From HXMU1428-3 sp965215715 (GTDB lineage Bacteria; Pseudomonadota; Alphaproteobacteria; Rhizobiales; HXMU1428-3): a stretch of 64,000 nt of DNA. The notes beneath the pieces were generated by a model, which worked only from the letters and a program-made list of their open reading frames with translations, was not told where the DNA came from and did not search any database. How positions within the stretch are numbered: position 1 is the stretch's first letter; each line of letters begins with the position of its first letter. The stretch spans positions 3,038,001 to 3,102,000 of the forward strand of contig OZ244129.1 in assembly GCA_965215715.1 (NCBI GenBank), written 5' to 3'. A program made the position numbers and the translations under genes. This document shows positions 41,225-49,595 of this stretch, piece by piece.

Positions 41225-42967
41225 ATGTCTGGAACATCGTCCAGTGGTGGAATTTTTTCGTTTCTATTAAAGGATCGGATTGTTGCCAAACCGGGCTATA
41301 ATCGTTGGCTTGTTCCGCCCGCTTCCATTGCCATTCATCTTTGTATTGGTTCTGTTTATGCTTGGTCTATTTTTAACCCGCCTTTGACCAAAGAGTTGGG
41401 GGTTGTCACCAGTGCTGCTGGTGACTGGTCGCTTGCAGATGTGGTTTGGATTTTTTCTGTGGCTATTGTTTGCCTTGGATTGGCCGCGGCCATTGCGGGC
41501 AAGTGGCTTGAAGAAGTTGGCCCGCGCTGTGTGGGTGTGACAGCGGCGATTTTGTGGGGCGGTGGTTTTATTGTCGGGTCGTTCGGGATTTTAACACACC
41601 AATTGTGGATGGTTTATTTTGGTTATGGGGTTTTGGGGGGCTGCGGTTTGGGGCTGGGCTATGTCTCGCCGGTCTCTACCCTTATTCGATGGTTCCCTGA
41701 TCGGCGCGGGATGGCAACGGGCATGGCGATTATGGGCTTTGGCGGGGGTGCGATGATCGGTGCACCGCTGAAAACCTATTTATTGAAATATTTTTCTGAA
41801 GCGCCGACTTATTTGGGGGCGCAAGATGCAGTGACCTTGATTACCGAAGGGGGTAAGCGTTTTGCTGAAACAGCGCAAGGCAAAGTCGAGGTTGTTGTGG
41901 CCTCTGCCCAAGAGGCGGCTAAACTGGCCGTTCCGGGTGATGCGGGGGTTTATGTGGTTGGTACCGGTGACACTGGGGCCGCTGGCACGTTCATGACGCT
42001 GGGTATTTTGTATTTTGTGGTGATGGTGATTGCTGCCTTTTCTTATCGGGTGCCTGCAAAAGACTGGAAGCCTGAAGGGTGGACGCCGCCAACAGCTGAT
42101 GATTCAGCCAAGCGGATGATCACATCTAATAATGTGCATATTGATGAGGCGATACGTACCCCTCAATTTTGGCAGCTTTGGATTATGCTGTGTTTTAATG
42201 TGACGGCGGGCATCGGCGTGATTGGGGTGGCCAAAACCATGATGACGGAAATTTTTGGCTCCACCTTGCCTGATATTGTAACAGCTGGGTTTGCTGGCAC
42301 TTATGTGTTGATGATCTCGGTGTTTAATATGTGTGGGCGGTTTTTCTGGGCGTCTATGTCGGATTATATTGGCCGCAAAAACACCTATACGATTTTCTTT
42401 GTACTTGGCATGTTGCTTTATATATCAATTCCGTTTGCGGCCAGCGCGGTAAGCGCGAGCCCGGCGGTGATGTGGTTGGTGATGTTCTATGCCTCAACTA
42501 TGATTATTTTTACCATGTATGGTGGTGGCTTTGCGACCATTCCGGCTTATTTGGCGGATGTGTTTGGCACGCTACATGTGGGCGGCATTCACGGGCGGTT
42601 GCTGACAGCTTGGTCAACAGCTGGTGTGCTCGGGCCCTTTGCCATTACTTATTTGCGCGAGCGCTCGCTAACCCAAGAAATTTCTAATTTGGCTGCCAAT
42701 GTGGACCCTGCCGCTTTTGCAGAAAAATTCGGAGCGCCGATTTCTCAGCTTTCAGAATTGGTGGCGGCGAAAACGGTAACGATTGCGAAATTAATGGAAC
42801 TGGCACCAGCTGGCACCGTTGATCCGACCCCCAGTCTTTATAATACGACCATGTATGCCATGGCGGCTTTGTTGTTTATTGCTTTGATTGCCAATTTGTT
42901 CATGCGGCCGGTCAATGAAAAGCATTATGTTGAAAAGACGCATCCGGATATGGCAGCGGCGGAATAA
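41225..42967 (+). CDS. OFA family MFS transporter (oxalate/formate antiporter-like)
   Basis: A 580-aa inner-membrane MFS protein. The start region has the OFA signature: YNRWLVPPASIAIHLCIGSV followed by YAWSIFNPPLTKELG. MFS motif A-type loops are RWFPDRRGMATGMAIMGFGG and SMSDYIGRKNTYTIFFV. About 12 membrane helices. Between helices 5 and 6 lies an insertion of around 85 residues (about 190-275) that is mostly soluble (VTLITEGGKRFAETAQGKVE, VVGTGDTGAAGTF), and there is a second soluble stretch near the C-terminus. The substrate is probably a small carboxylate; not determined. ATG at 41225 has GGGAGG in front; the in-frame TTG upstream is ignored. Confidence 0.9.
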   Translation: MSGTSSSGGIFSFLLKDRIVAKPGYNRWLVPPASIAIHLCIGSVYAWSIFNPPLTKELGVVTSAAGDWSLADVVWIFSVAIVCLGLAAAIAGKWLEEVGPRCVGVTAAILWGGGFIVGSFGILTHQLWMVYFGYGVLGGCGLGLGYVSPVSTLIRWFPDRRGMATGMAIMGFGGGAMIGAPLKTYLLKYFSEAPTYLGAQDAVTLITEGGKRFAETAQGKVEVVVASAQEAAKLAVPGDAGVYVVGTGDTGAAGTFMTLGILYFVVMVIAAFSYRVPAKDWKPEGWTPPTADDSAKRMITSNNVHIDEAIRTPQFWQLWIMLCFNVTAGIGVIGVAKTMMTEIFGSTLPDIVTAGFAGTYVLMISVFNMCGRFFWASMSDYIGRKNTYTIFFVLGMLLYISIPFAASAVSASPAVMWLVMFYASTMIIFTMYGGGFATIPAYLADVFGTLHVGGIHGRLLTAWSTAGVLGPFAITYLRERSLTQEISNLAANVDPAAFAEKFGAPISQLSELVAAKTVTIAKLMELAPAGTVDPTPSLYNTTMYAMAALLFIALIANLFMRPVNEKHYVEKTHPDMAAAE

Positions 42968-42987
42968 CAGACTTAAAAAAAACATCT

Positions 42988-43037
42988 CGATGAAATCAAG
43001 GAAGTATTGGTATTTTCTTTGATTTCATCGTTTTTTT
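42988..43037 (+). terminator. Rho-independent terminator of the OFA transporter gene
   Basis: A 16-bp stem CGATGAAATCAAGGAA/TTCTTTGATTTCATCG (one G-T pair) with an 11-base loop and TTTTTTT after it. Confidence 0.95.
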
Positions 43038-43154
43038 GCGTTCACCTTAAAGTTTTTCTTACTTTTTTATGTAAAGCTTAGCCTGTCTATTTGGTGGGCT
43101 TTTTTCTTTTGAGCCGAGTAAAGTTTTTATATTTGTTTTGGGTTGTAATGCTTT

Positions 43155-44132
43155 ATGCTACATAATTTTTCAGCAGATAAAGATATACAAAAATTTCATT
43201 TCTTTCCTGGTCCTGTACTTTGGATGTTTTCTTTTGCTGTTTTGGTGTTTGATTTTCTTTGGATTTTTATTTCTCCCTTGTCATTTCATGTTCCTTCCCT
43301 TGTTGGGTCTGTTGGTGTTTGTTTAGCTTTGGTTTGTGGAGCTTGGTTTTATCGATTTAAGAGACCAGAACCACAGTTTTATGTTTTGTTTCTTGGGGTG
43401 TTTTTCCTGATCATCTTGAGTAAAGGTCTTGCATTGTTGAGCTATATATTTATTAGTTTTGCCTTTCCTTTGCAGGATGCCACTTATTCTCATCTTGATA
43501 AGATGATGGGATTTGATTGGTTGGCATATCAAAGTTTTGTCAATAGTGATCCTTTATTAAGTAAGATCTTAATGTTTGCTTACCATAGTTCGATTTTTCA
43601 GCTGATTGGTCTTGTATTTCTATTTAGTTTTCTTAAAAGAGTTAATGAATTACGCGAATTTTTTCAATTGTTCTTTTTTACGGGTCTTATTGTAATTATT
43701 ATTGCGGGTTTATTTCCCGCTGTTGCACCATATGCTTATTATCAGCCAGCGCCTGAGCTCTTTAGTAATTTTGGTCCGCTTTCAGGACGTTATCACGAGG
43801 AGCATTTGTTTGCGTTGCGTGAAGGTACAATAGGGACAATTGATTTATCAAATATTCAAGGGTTGATCAGTTTTCCTTCATTCCATACTTGTTTGGCGTT
43901 GATCACAGTTTGGGGGACGCGACATTTTCCATATATTTTTCCATTTGCTGTTGTTTTGAATGGATTGGTCTTGATGGGAACAATGCCTGAAGGCGGGCAT
44001 TATCTGATTGACCTTATAGGAGGTGCGTTGATAACTCTGGTTGTGTTAGGGGTGTTAAACAGGCATCAGATAATGTCTCATATGAGTGATAAATTACGGG
44101 TTTCGTTGTTAAACCAGAAGCCGGTTGCTTGA
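43155..44132 (+). CDS. PAP2 family phosphatase (Aur1/inositolphosphotransferase-like)
   Basis: A 325-aa membrane protein with about six helices. The PAP2 catalytic motifs are GLISFPSFHTCLALITVWGT (motif 2, His) and MPEGGHYLIDLIGGALITL (motif 3, His and Asp). The long N-terminal half is hydrophobic without known motif. Members dephosphorylate or transfer phospho-headgroups on lipids. Aromatic and Phe-rich; AT-rich codon use is somewhat stronger than in adjacent genes. ATG at 43155, weak ribosome site. Confidence 0.83.
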   Translation: MLHNFSADKDIQKFHFFPGPVLWMFSFAVLVFDFLWIFISPLSFHVPSLVGSVGVCLALVCGAWFYRFKRPEPQFYVLFLGVFFLIILSKGLALLSYIFISFAFPLQDATYSHLDKMMGFDWLAYQSFVNSDPLLSKILMFAYHSSIFQLIGLVFLFSFLKRVNELREFFQLFFFTGLIVIIIAGLFPAVAPYAYYQPAPELFSNFGPLSGRYHEEHLFALREGTIGTIDLSNIQGLISFPSFHTCLALITVWGTRHFPYIFPFAVVLNGLVLMGTMPEGGHYLIDLIGGALITLVVLGVLNRHQIMSHMSDKLRVSLLNQKPVA

Positions 44133-44250
44133 CTTGCGTTTGGTTTATTCCTTGACTTTTCTAATGAAATCACCAATTGTGCAGCTCACGTAGCGGATTG
44201 CATCTTATCATCCGCTTTTTCTTTATATAATTGATTTTCCGCTATTACGG

Positions 44251-44348
44251 CTTTGGCTGGTTTTAGGCCAAAGTGTAAGTTGCTTTGACTTTAGATTTCA
44301 GACTTACGAGTTTATTGCGGAACTTAATACGTGGCGTCGTTGTCACGT
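44251..44348 (+). promoter_or_regulatory. structured leader of the DEAD-box helicase gene
   Basis: Three consecutive stems: CTTTGGC/GCCAAAG (44251-44273), GTAAGT/ACTTAC (44275-44307) and ACGTG/CACGT (44330-44348), ending about 25 bases before the TTG start. A folded leader would suit cold-shock or self-control of an RNA helicase, but this is inference. Confidence 0.4.
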
Positions 44349-44374
44349 TACTTTTTTCCGTGAAAGGAACTGAT

Positions 44375-45760
44375 TTGTCAGATTTTGCCGAACTTGGATT
44401 GGCTGACCCCTTATTAAAATCCATAAAAAGAGAAGGCTTTACGGCCCCTACTCCCATTCAATCTATCGCCGTACCGCCGCTGCTTGAGGGCGTGGACCTG
44501 ATGGGCATCGCTCATACGGGCGGAGGGAAAACAGCAGCATTTAGTTTGCCTTTGTTGCATAAATTATTGGAGGCCCCGGGTAAGCCGGCGTCTAACCGGT
44601 GCAAGGCGTTGATTTTGGCGCCGACGCGTGAACTGGCGCAACAAATTGGCAAATGTATTGCTGATTTTTCGCGCGGTACGAAAGTGACGACAGCGGTGAT
44701 TGCCGGTGGTTTGCCTTATGGTCCGCAAATTCAGAAATTGCGCCGCGGGGTTGATGTGTTGATCGCAACGCCTGGCCGGTTGATGGATCATTTGCGCTCT
44801 GGTGCAATCGGGTTTGACGATACGGCCACTTATATTCTTGATGAAGCGGACCGTATGCTTGATATGGGCTTTATCAATGATGTGATGAGCATTTCAAAAT
44901 CTTTGCCTGAGGGGCATCAGACGGTTTTGTTTTCTGCCACCATGTCTCCTAAAATTAAAAAACTTTCACAAGCTTTGCTTGATGACCCGGTGTTTGTGGA
45001 AATTCACCAAAAAACAACAGTTGCAGAGACCATTGATCATAAGATGATGTCTGTGGCCAAAGGCAATAAGCGGGCTTTGCTGCTTGAGCTGCTTGGGTCA
45101 CTACAATCTGATAAGACGTTGGTTTTTGCCCGTACCAAACGCGGGGCTGACCGGCTTGCTAAGCAAATTTGCGCGCAAGATATTGCCGCTGATGCCATCC
45201 ATGGTGATAAACGCCAGCGCCAGCGGGAAAAGATTTTGAAAAATTTTCGCAATGGTAAAGTGAAAGTGCTTGTTGCCACTGACTTAGCGGCACGAGGTAT
45301 TGATGTTGATGGCATTACCCATGTGATTAATTTTGATTTGCCAATGGAAGCGGAAAATTATGTTCACCGGGTGGGCCGCACCGGCCGGGCGGGTAATCTT
45401 GGTAATGCGATTTCTTTTTGTGATCAGGAAGAAGTGGCGTTGTTGCGCGATATTGAGCGGTTGATTGCCTTGCCGATTGAAGTTGATGAAGAGCACCAAT
45501 TTCATGTGCCAGTGCCAAGTGCACCCAAGGGGGGTGCTAAGAAGCAGGGCCGTAAACGTCGTGGGGGCAATGGGAAACCGCGCCGTGCCAGGGCAAATGG
45601 TGAGGGCAAGGCAGACTTTAAAGATAAAAAGGTAGCCAAAAAAGGAGCTGGCAAGAAGCGCGGTGGGATGCAAAAGCAGAACCCTGGTTCAGATGTTGCC
45701 AGCGCTGGGAAGCGGCGCAAGTTTAAGAAGCGGCCAGTGCGCGCAAAAGAAGCTGCTTAA
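44375..45760 (+). CDS. DEAD-box ATP-dependent RNA helicase (RhlE-like)
   Basis: A 461-aa helicase. Q motif FAELGLADPLLKSIKREGFT and PTPIQ; motif I AHTGGGKTAA; Ia PTRELAQQIG; II LDEADRMLDMGF; III SAT; IV/V ATDLAARGIDV; VI HRVGRTGRAG. The C-terminal tail (about 385-461) is Lys/Arg/Gly-rich and probably adds RNA affinity. I choose TTG at 44375 (MSDFAELGL), six bases after AAAGGA; the earlier frame open to 44285 would add 30 residues with no family match. Unwinds structured RNA, for example in ribosome assembly or mRNA decay. Confidence 0.94.
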   Translation: MSDFAELGLADPLLKSIKREGFTAPTPIQSIAVPPLLEGVDLMGIAHTGGGKTAAFSLPLLHKLLEAPGKPASNRCKALILAPTRELAQQIGKCIADFSRGTKVTTAVIAGGLPYGPQIQKLRRGVDVLIATPGRLMDHLRSGAIGFDDTATYILDEADRMLDMGFINDVMSISKSLPEGHQTVLFSATMSPKIKKLSQALLDDPVFVEIHQKTTVAETIDHKMMSVAKGNKRALLLELLGSLQSDKTLVFARTKRGADRLAKQICAQDIAADAIHGDKRQRQREKILKNFRNGKVKVLVATDLAARGIDVDGITHVINFDLPMEAENYVHRVGRTGRAGNLGNAISFCDQEEVALLRDIERLIALPIEVDEEHQFHVPVPSAPKGGAKKQGRKRRGGNGKPRRARANGEGKADFKDKKVAKKGAGKKRGGMQKQNPGSDVASAGKRRKFKKRPVRAKEAA

Positions 45761-45784
45761 AATTTATTTGCCTGTATTTTTTTT

Positions 45785-45816
45785 AAAGCCCTTTCGTTTG
45801 GAAGGGCTTTTTTATT
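45785..45816 (+). terminator. terminator between the helicase and SnoaL-like genes
   Basis: AAAGCCCTTTC/GGAAGGGCTTT stem (one G-T pair) with a short loop and TTTTTTATT. Serves the helicase; its 3' edge touches the convergent gene. Confidence 0.9.
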
Positions 45817-46195
45817 ATGTGTTGTAGAAAAACTCTTCCCTGATGATTTTATCGTTTTCAACGGTGTAAATGCCAAGCTCGGTCATGCTTTCGCGGTCAC
45901 CGGTTTCTTTGTTTGTGGCGTCGAATGAAAAGATGACACCAAAGCGATTGTTCCCATGAAGAAAGGGGCCTTGGGCGTCGGCTGAATTGACCTCAAATGT
46001 ATTGTTCCACCATTCATGTTTGGCGCGAATGGCGTCCAAGCCTTTGGTTTCAGCACTTTCTTCTCCTGGCATGATGGCAGCTTCTACTGAGATGGCGTTT
46101 TCATCATACAATTCGTTTAAGCAGCGTTCGTCATCGTTTTGTGAACAGTAAGCGACAAGCTTTTCGGCGATGGATTTTGTGGTTTCTTTTGACAT
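45815..46195 (-). CDS. SnoaL-like/NTF2 family protein
   Basis: A 126-aa single-domain protein: a helix pair SIAEKLVAYCSQNDDERCLN, ELYDENAISVEAA, KGLDAIRAKHEWWNNTFEVN (the typical helix before the beta sheet) and strands FGVIFSFDATNKETGD and ELGIYTVENDKIIREEFFY. Widespread small proteins of unclear role, sometimes isomerases or cyclases. Own terminator not seen; convergent to the helicase. Confidence 0.85.
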   Translation of the reverse strand: MSKETTKSIAEKLVAYCSQNDDERCLNELYDENAISVEAAIMPGEESAETKGLDAIRAKHEWWNNTFEVNSADAQGPFLHGNNRFGVIFSFDATNKETGDRESMTELGIYTVENDKIIREEFFYNT

Positions 46196-46337
46196 TGGGG
46201 CCCCTCGGTGTGTGGTTGTTTCTTTATACTTATATATATACGCTTTAAGTTTGTCAGTTCTCTGGCAGTTTGGTGATTGTTAGAATTTGTGATTTTTTTC
46301 CTCAGACTTCTTGTTGGTCAGCTTGAGGCCTTTCCTC

Positions 46338-46405
46338 CGTCATCCCGGACTTGATCCGGGATCCACCTCACCTTTTTTATGGATATTTATGAGTAGATAA
46401 AAACC
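46338..46405. repeat. left arm of a 68-bp inverted repeat around the YjbR gene
   Basis: Starts CGTCATCCCGGACTTGATCC, continues CGGGATCCACCTCACC and ends with the reverse complement of the YjbR gene 3' end. It pairs with 46891-46959 with two substitutions and one indel. The CCCGGACTTGATCCGGG part is a dispersed palindrome common in alphaproteobacteria. Confidence 0.9.
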
Positions 46406-46464
46406 CAACGCCTTGGCTCTTTACACAATCAGATTTATAACGAAAGTGCTGAGCGTGAGGTAAT

Positions 46465-46494
46465 GGATCCCGGCTCGGAGGCCGGGGTGACGAG
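46465..46494. repeat. dispersed GGATCCCGG palindrome
   Basis: GGATCCCGGCTCGGAGGCCG followed by GGGTGACGAG: an inverted repeat CCCGGC-tcggag-GCCGGG of the type found between genes in many alphaproteobacteria, related to the repeat core in the flanking arms. Confidence 0.7.
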
Positions 46495-46540
46495 AGAGAG
46501 GGGAGAGATGAGAGATGAGGTTTAAGTGGGATGATGTTCT

Positions 46541-46921
46541 ATGATGACAGTAGACGACTATAACGATTTTTGCCGCGCTCTCCCGCAAACCACCCATGTG
46601 GTGCAGTGGGGCGGGGCGGATGTATGGAAAATCGGGGGCAAAGTGTTTGCCATCGGGGGGTGGTCGAAAGAGGAGCACCCTTACATTACCTTTAAATGCA
46701 CCCAACTTGGCTTTGAAATGCTGAAAGAACAACCCGGGTTGCGCCCTGCTCCCTATTTGGCCTCGCGCGGGTTTACCTGGATTCAAATGTATGCAGAGCC
46801 CGGCTTAAGTGAGGATGAGCTAAAGGATTATATTAAAGGGTCTTATGATTTGGTGGTTGCCAAATTAACAAAGAAAAAACGCAAAGAGCTTGGGCTTTTA
46901 TCTACTCATAAATATCCGTAA
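46541..46921 (+). CDS. MmcQ/YjbR family DNA-binding-like protein
   Basis: A 126-aa protein: DDYNDFCRALPQTTHVVQWG, ADVWKIGGKVFAIGGW, ITFKCTQLGFEMLKEQPGLR, ASRGFTWIQMY and a basic helix SYDLVVAKLTKKKRKELG. The family adopts a cyclophilin-like beta sandwich and is named for DNA-binding type I relatives, but function is not established. Its last codons (LLSTHKYP and stop) lie inside the right arm of the inverted repeat. The ribosome site is poor. Confidence 0.9.
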   Translation: MMTVDDYNDFCRALPQTTHVVQWGGADVWKIGGKVFAIGGWSKEEHPYITFKCTQLGFEMLKEQPGLRPAPYLASRGFTWIQMYAEPGLSEDELKDYIKGSYDLVVAKLTKKKRKELGLLSTHKYP

Positions 46922-46959
46922 AAAGGTGAGGTGGATCCCGGATCAAGTCCGGGATGACG
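46891..46959. repeat. right arm of the 68-bp inverted repeat
   Basis: Begins within the YjbR gene at the codons for GLLSTHKYP and stop, then AAAAGGTGAGGTGGATCCCG and GATCAAGTCCGGGATGACG. Mirror of the left arm at 46338-46405. Confidence 0.9.
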
Positions 46960-46990
46960 GGGGGGAAGGCTGCAAGTGGCTCTTTGTAAT

Positions 46991-48355
46991 TTAAGAGCTT
47001 TCTTTTGGTTTGATTTCTAGCGGGACACCATCGACAGAGCGCAAATTGACATCGCGCTGAGGGAAGGGGATTTCGATGTTGTGTTCGCGAAACAGTTTCC
47101 ATATCGCCAGGTTCACTTGGCTTTCAACATTCTTTACCCCGCCAGAAGGGTCTTTTAGCCAGAAGCGAACTTCTAGATCAACCGAGCTGTCGCCAAAACC
47201 TCGCAATTGGCAGACCGGGGCAGGGTCTTCTAGGACGCGAGAGATGGATTTGGCTGCTTGCACACACAGTTCAATGGCTTTTTCAACGTCTGTATCATAG
47301 GCAACGCCGACCGGCATTTTGCGCCGCACTTTTGAATGAGAGAACGACCAGTTGGTTACCGGGTTGGTGATGAAAGTCTCATTGGGAATGAGGGTTTCTG
47401 TGCCGTCTCTGGTGGTCACTGAGGTGTAGCGCAGGCCTAATTTGTCAACCCAGCCATAGGTGGTGCCATTGCCGGTTTCCACCTCGATGACATCGCCAGG
47501 TTTGAGGGATTTGTCGAGCAGTAGGATGATGCCTGAGATGAAATTGGAAATGATTTTTTGCAGGCCAAATCCGAGGCCAACACCAAGCGCGCCTGTAAAG
47601 ACAGCAAAAGCAGTGAGATCAATGCCCACGGTTTTTAAGGCAAACAGGATGGCGGCGCCAAACAGGACAAAGGATGAGATTTTTGAAAACAGCACCCGCA
47701 AGGAGGGGGCGATGGATGTGGTTGCTTGAATTTGTCCTTGCATGAACGATGAGATTTTGCTGGCGAGCCAGAAAAACAGGGTTAGCAGAACAATGACTTT
47801 GAAGATGCGCCAAATGGATAACGTTGTCTCACCAGTTGGGATGCCAAAATTATCAAGGGCGTTAATGACCGGAAAGAGCCAGCCTAAGATGAATAAAGCG
47901 GCTGTGCCCCAGGCGAAAAATTCAAAAATACGTGACAGGCGCGGTGAGGCGATAAAGATGGACGCAAAGCGAATGGCGGCCCAGGACAGGAGCAATATGG
48001 AGGCAAGGCGGATGGTTTCAAATGTCATGCCTGATAGGAAGGGGGGCAGATTGCCTGGTAAGAACGTGTGGGCTGCCCATAACAGGCTGCCAGAGATTAA
48101 GGGCCAGAGCACCGCTTGTAGTTCACCGATTTGGCTTTGGTAGGGGGCAAGGCTTTTTGTAAAGCCTTTGTCCATATCCTCATTGATCAGTTGGCACGTG
48201 GTGCGGACGATGAGGCCGCGTACTGCATAGCCAATGAGGAGTGCCAGCAGCACAAAGGCTAATTGCATGCCAGTGGATTTGGTGAGCAGCGTGTTGTTGA
48301 TGAAGCTGGTCAGGTCAGCAAAGGTTGCCATTAAGTTTGGGCTTTCAGTGCTCAT
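46991..48355 (-). CDS. MscS family mechanosensitive ion channel
   Basis: A 454-aa inner-membrane channel. Four to five N-terminal helices, then the pore helix and beta domain: AVFTGALGVGLGFGLQKIIS, NFISGIILLLDKSLKPGDVI, TSVTTRDGTETLIPNETFIT and NPVTNWSFSHSKVRR. The C-terminal domain ends with the FREHNIEIPFPQRDVNLRSV segment typical of the family. Protects against turgor rise. Monocistronic or loosely linked to the small membrane protein upstream. Confidence 0.95.
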   Translation of the reverse strand: MSTESPNLMATFADLTSFINNTLLTKSTGMQLAFVLLALLIGYAVRGLIVRTTCQLINEDMDKGFTKSLAPYQSQIGELQAVLWPLISGSLLWAAHTFLPGNLPPFLSGMTFETIRLASILLLSWAAIRFASIFIASPRLSRIFEFFAWGTAALFILGWLFPVINALDNFGIPTGETTLSIWRIFKVIVLLTLFFWLASKISSFMQGQIQATTSIAPSLRVLFSKISSFVLFGAAILFALKTVGIDLTAFAVFTGALGVGLGFGLQKIISNFISGIILLLDKSLKPGDVIEVETGNGTTYGWVDKLGLRYTSVTTRDGTETLIPNETFITNPVTNWSFSHSKVRRKMPVGVAYDTDVEKAIELCVQAAKSISRVLEDPAPVCQLRGFGDSSVDLEVRFWLKDPSGGVKNVESQVNLAIWKLFREHNIEIPFPQRDVNLRSVDGVPLEIKPKESS

Positions 48356-48474
48356 GCGGGGCGGTTCCTGGTTTTGGTTTTCAAGCTAACGGTTTGACCA
48401 TAATATGGAAATGGCAAACAGAGCAAGGGACACATACTGTGAGGTGTTGTCGATCTGTGGATGATTTTGGGGCG

Positions 48475-48822
48475 TTAGAAATTTATGTTTTGGATCACAT
48501 AGCCACCAGCAAAGGCAATGAGGCCGGCGGTGACGATTTGCGGGAGAACGCTGACAAAGGCGCTAAGCAGGCCAACAAAAGACTTAAAAACAGCTTCTGT
48601 GGCGCCCCAGACTTGGCGGGCTGCGCTGAAAAGAAAATAGAAAATGATGAGGCTGACAAGGCATAAGATGATCAATTTCCAAAAGGCGAGGCTTTGCCAA
48701 TCTGATTGGAAAATGGTGATGATTTGGCCGAATGACCAGGTCCAGACCTGGGCTAGAAATTTAAAGATGGTTTCGATGCCTTGATCAAGGAAAGCGATGA
48801 TTTGTTTGATTGTTTTTTCCAT
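48475..48822 (-). CDS. small membrane protein, unknown function
   Basis: A 115-aa protein with two hydrophobic segments (about 47-68, LAFWKLIILCLVSLIIFYFL, and 85-108, FVSVLPQIVTAGLIAFAGGY) and an amphipathic N-terminus. No family recognised beyond similarity in style to hypothetical proteins of alphaproteobacteria. It lies 119 bases upstream of mscS on the same strand, so the two may be co-expressed. Confidence 0.65.
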   Translation of the reverse strand: MEKTIKQIIAFLDQGIETIFKFLAQVWTWSFGQIITIFQSDWQSLAFWKLIILCLVSLIIFYFLFSAARQVWGATEAVFKSFVGLLSAFVSVLPQIVTAGLIAFAGGYVIQNINF

Positions 48823-48924
48823 CGCGCTTTTCCCTTTATCAAACTCTGATATTAAACTCTGGTCGTCTTACGCTTTATATAGTGTAGCCGACATTTGATG
48901 TTTTGGAAATGTTTGTTGTGTTTT

Positions 48925-48951
48925 GAAAAAGACCGGTCCTCTCTACCGGCC
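48925..48951 (-). terminator. terminator of the cytochrome P460 gene
   Basis: On the minus strand GGCCGGT-agagagg-ACCGGTC (one G-U pair) followed by TTTTTC, just after the P460 stop. Confidence 0.8.
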
Positions 48952-48972
48952 AGGTAGTTTTGGATTTTGTGC

Positions 48973-49491
48973 TTATTTTTCGGTTAGTGTTTCCAGGTCA
49001 GCGCCGCCAGCAGCTTTGTGACACCCAATACAGCTTGCAACACGGCCAGCAATCGGGGCACCTTTTGGTGTTTTATCGACTTGGCCTTTTGCGTTGTATT
49101 TGGCCCAGAACCAATTTTGGTTTGCAGCGTCATACCCTTTTTCACGTTGGAACATGATTGTGTAGGCACCAAGGTGTTTGTTGGGGTTTGAATAGACATT
49201 TTGAACAGAGATGTCTTTGCCGCCATGGTTGGCTTTGATGACAACTTTTCCAGTAAGTCCGTTCACTTTGATTGTCGTGCCAACAACTTGTTGGATGGAG
49301 CCATGGGGTTCATTGCCTTTGAAGGGCTGCACGTTGATGCGATCTGGCCCAACAAGTTTTTGTTGTATCAACGTTTGCCAGAGTTGTTTGGCAAAGGTGA
49401 CATCTTTGGGCTCTTTGGCATGACCATCTGCATTGGCAGGTCCTGTCCATGCTAAGAGCCCTATAGCTAGGGGTAAGATAAACTTTTGCAT
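48973..49491 (-). CDS. cytochrome P460 family protein
   Basis: A 172-aa periplasmic protein with signal peptide (1-22, LPLAIGLLAWTGPANADG). The P460 fold is indicated by KGNEPHGSIQQVVGTTIKVN, VIKANHGGKDISVQNVY and YTIMFQREKGYDAANQNWFW. The haem motif CIGCHKAAGG lies at the C-terminus. Classical P460 oxidises hydroxylamine with a Lys- or Tyr-crosslinked haem; many homologues lack this and the reaction here is unknown. Single gene with its own terminator. Confidence 0.9.
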   Translation of the reverse strand: MQKFILPLAIGLLAWTGPANADGHAKEPKDVTFAKQLWQTLIQQKLVGPDRINVQPFKGNEPHGSIQQVVGTTIKVNGLTGKVVIKANHGGKDISVQNVYSNPNKHLGAYTIMFQREKGYDAANQNWFWAKYNAKGQVDKTPKGAPIAGRVASCIGCHKAAGGADLETLTEK

Positions 49492-49595
49492 TTTTCTATT
49501 CCTCTTGTGGTTAAGTTTACTTGGTTAGCTTACCAAGTTTGCAAGAGGACAAAAGTTTATCTCACAGCCTTGTGACAAGAATTGACTGTTGACGA

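Larger units (their letters stand above)
46196..46540. other. intergenic region with inverted repeat arm upstream of the YjbR gene
   Basis: Holds the left repeat arm (46338-46405) and a GGATCCCGG-type dispersed repeat (46465-46494). Otherwise AT-rich with TATATATA near 46233. No gene seen. Confidence 0.5.

Noticed and set aside
46421..46786. 121-codon minus-strand ORF opposite YjbR
   Set aside because: Antisense of a recognised gene and includes dispersed repeat sequence.
48325..48666. 113-codon plus-strand ORF between the MscS gene and the small membrane protein
   Set aside because: It overlaps the minus-strand membrane protein gene, which has coherent transmembrane segments; the plus-strand product has none.
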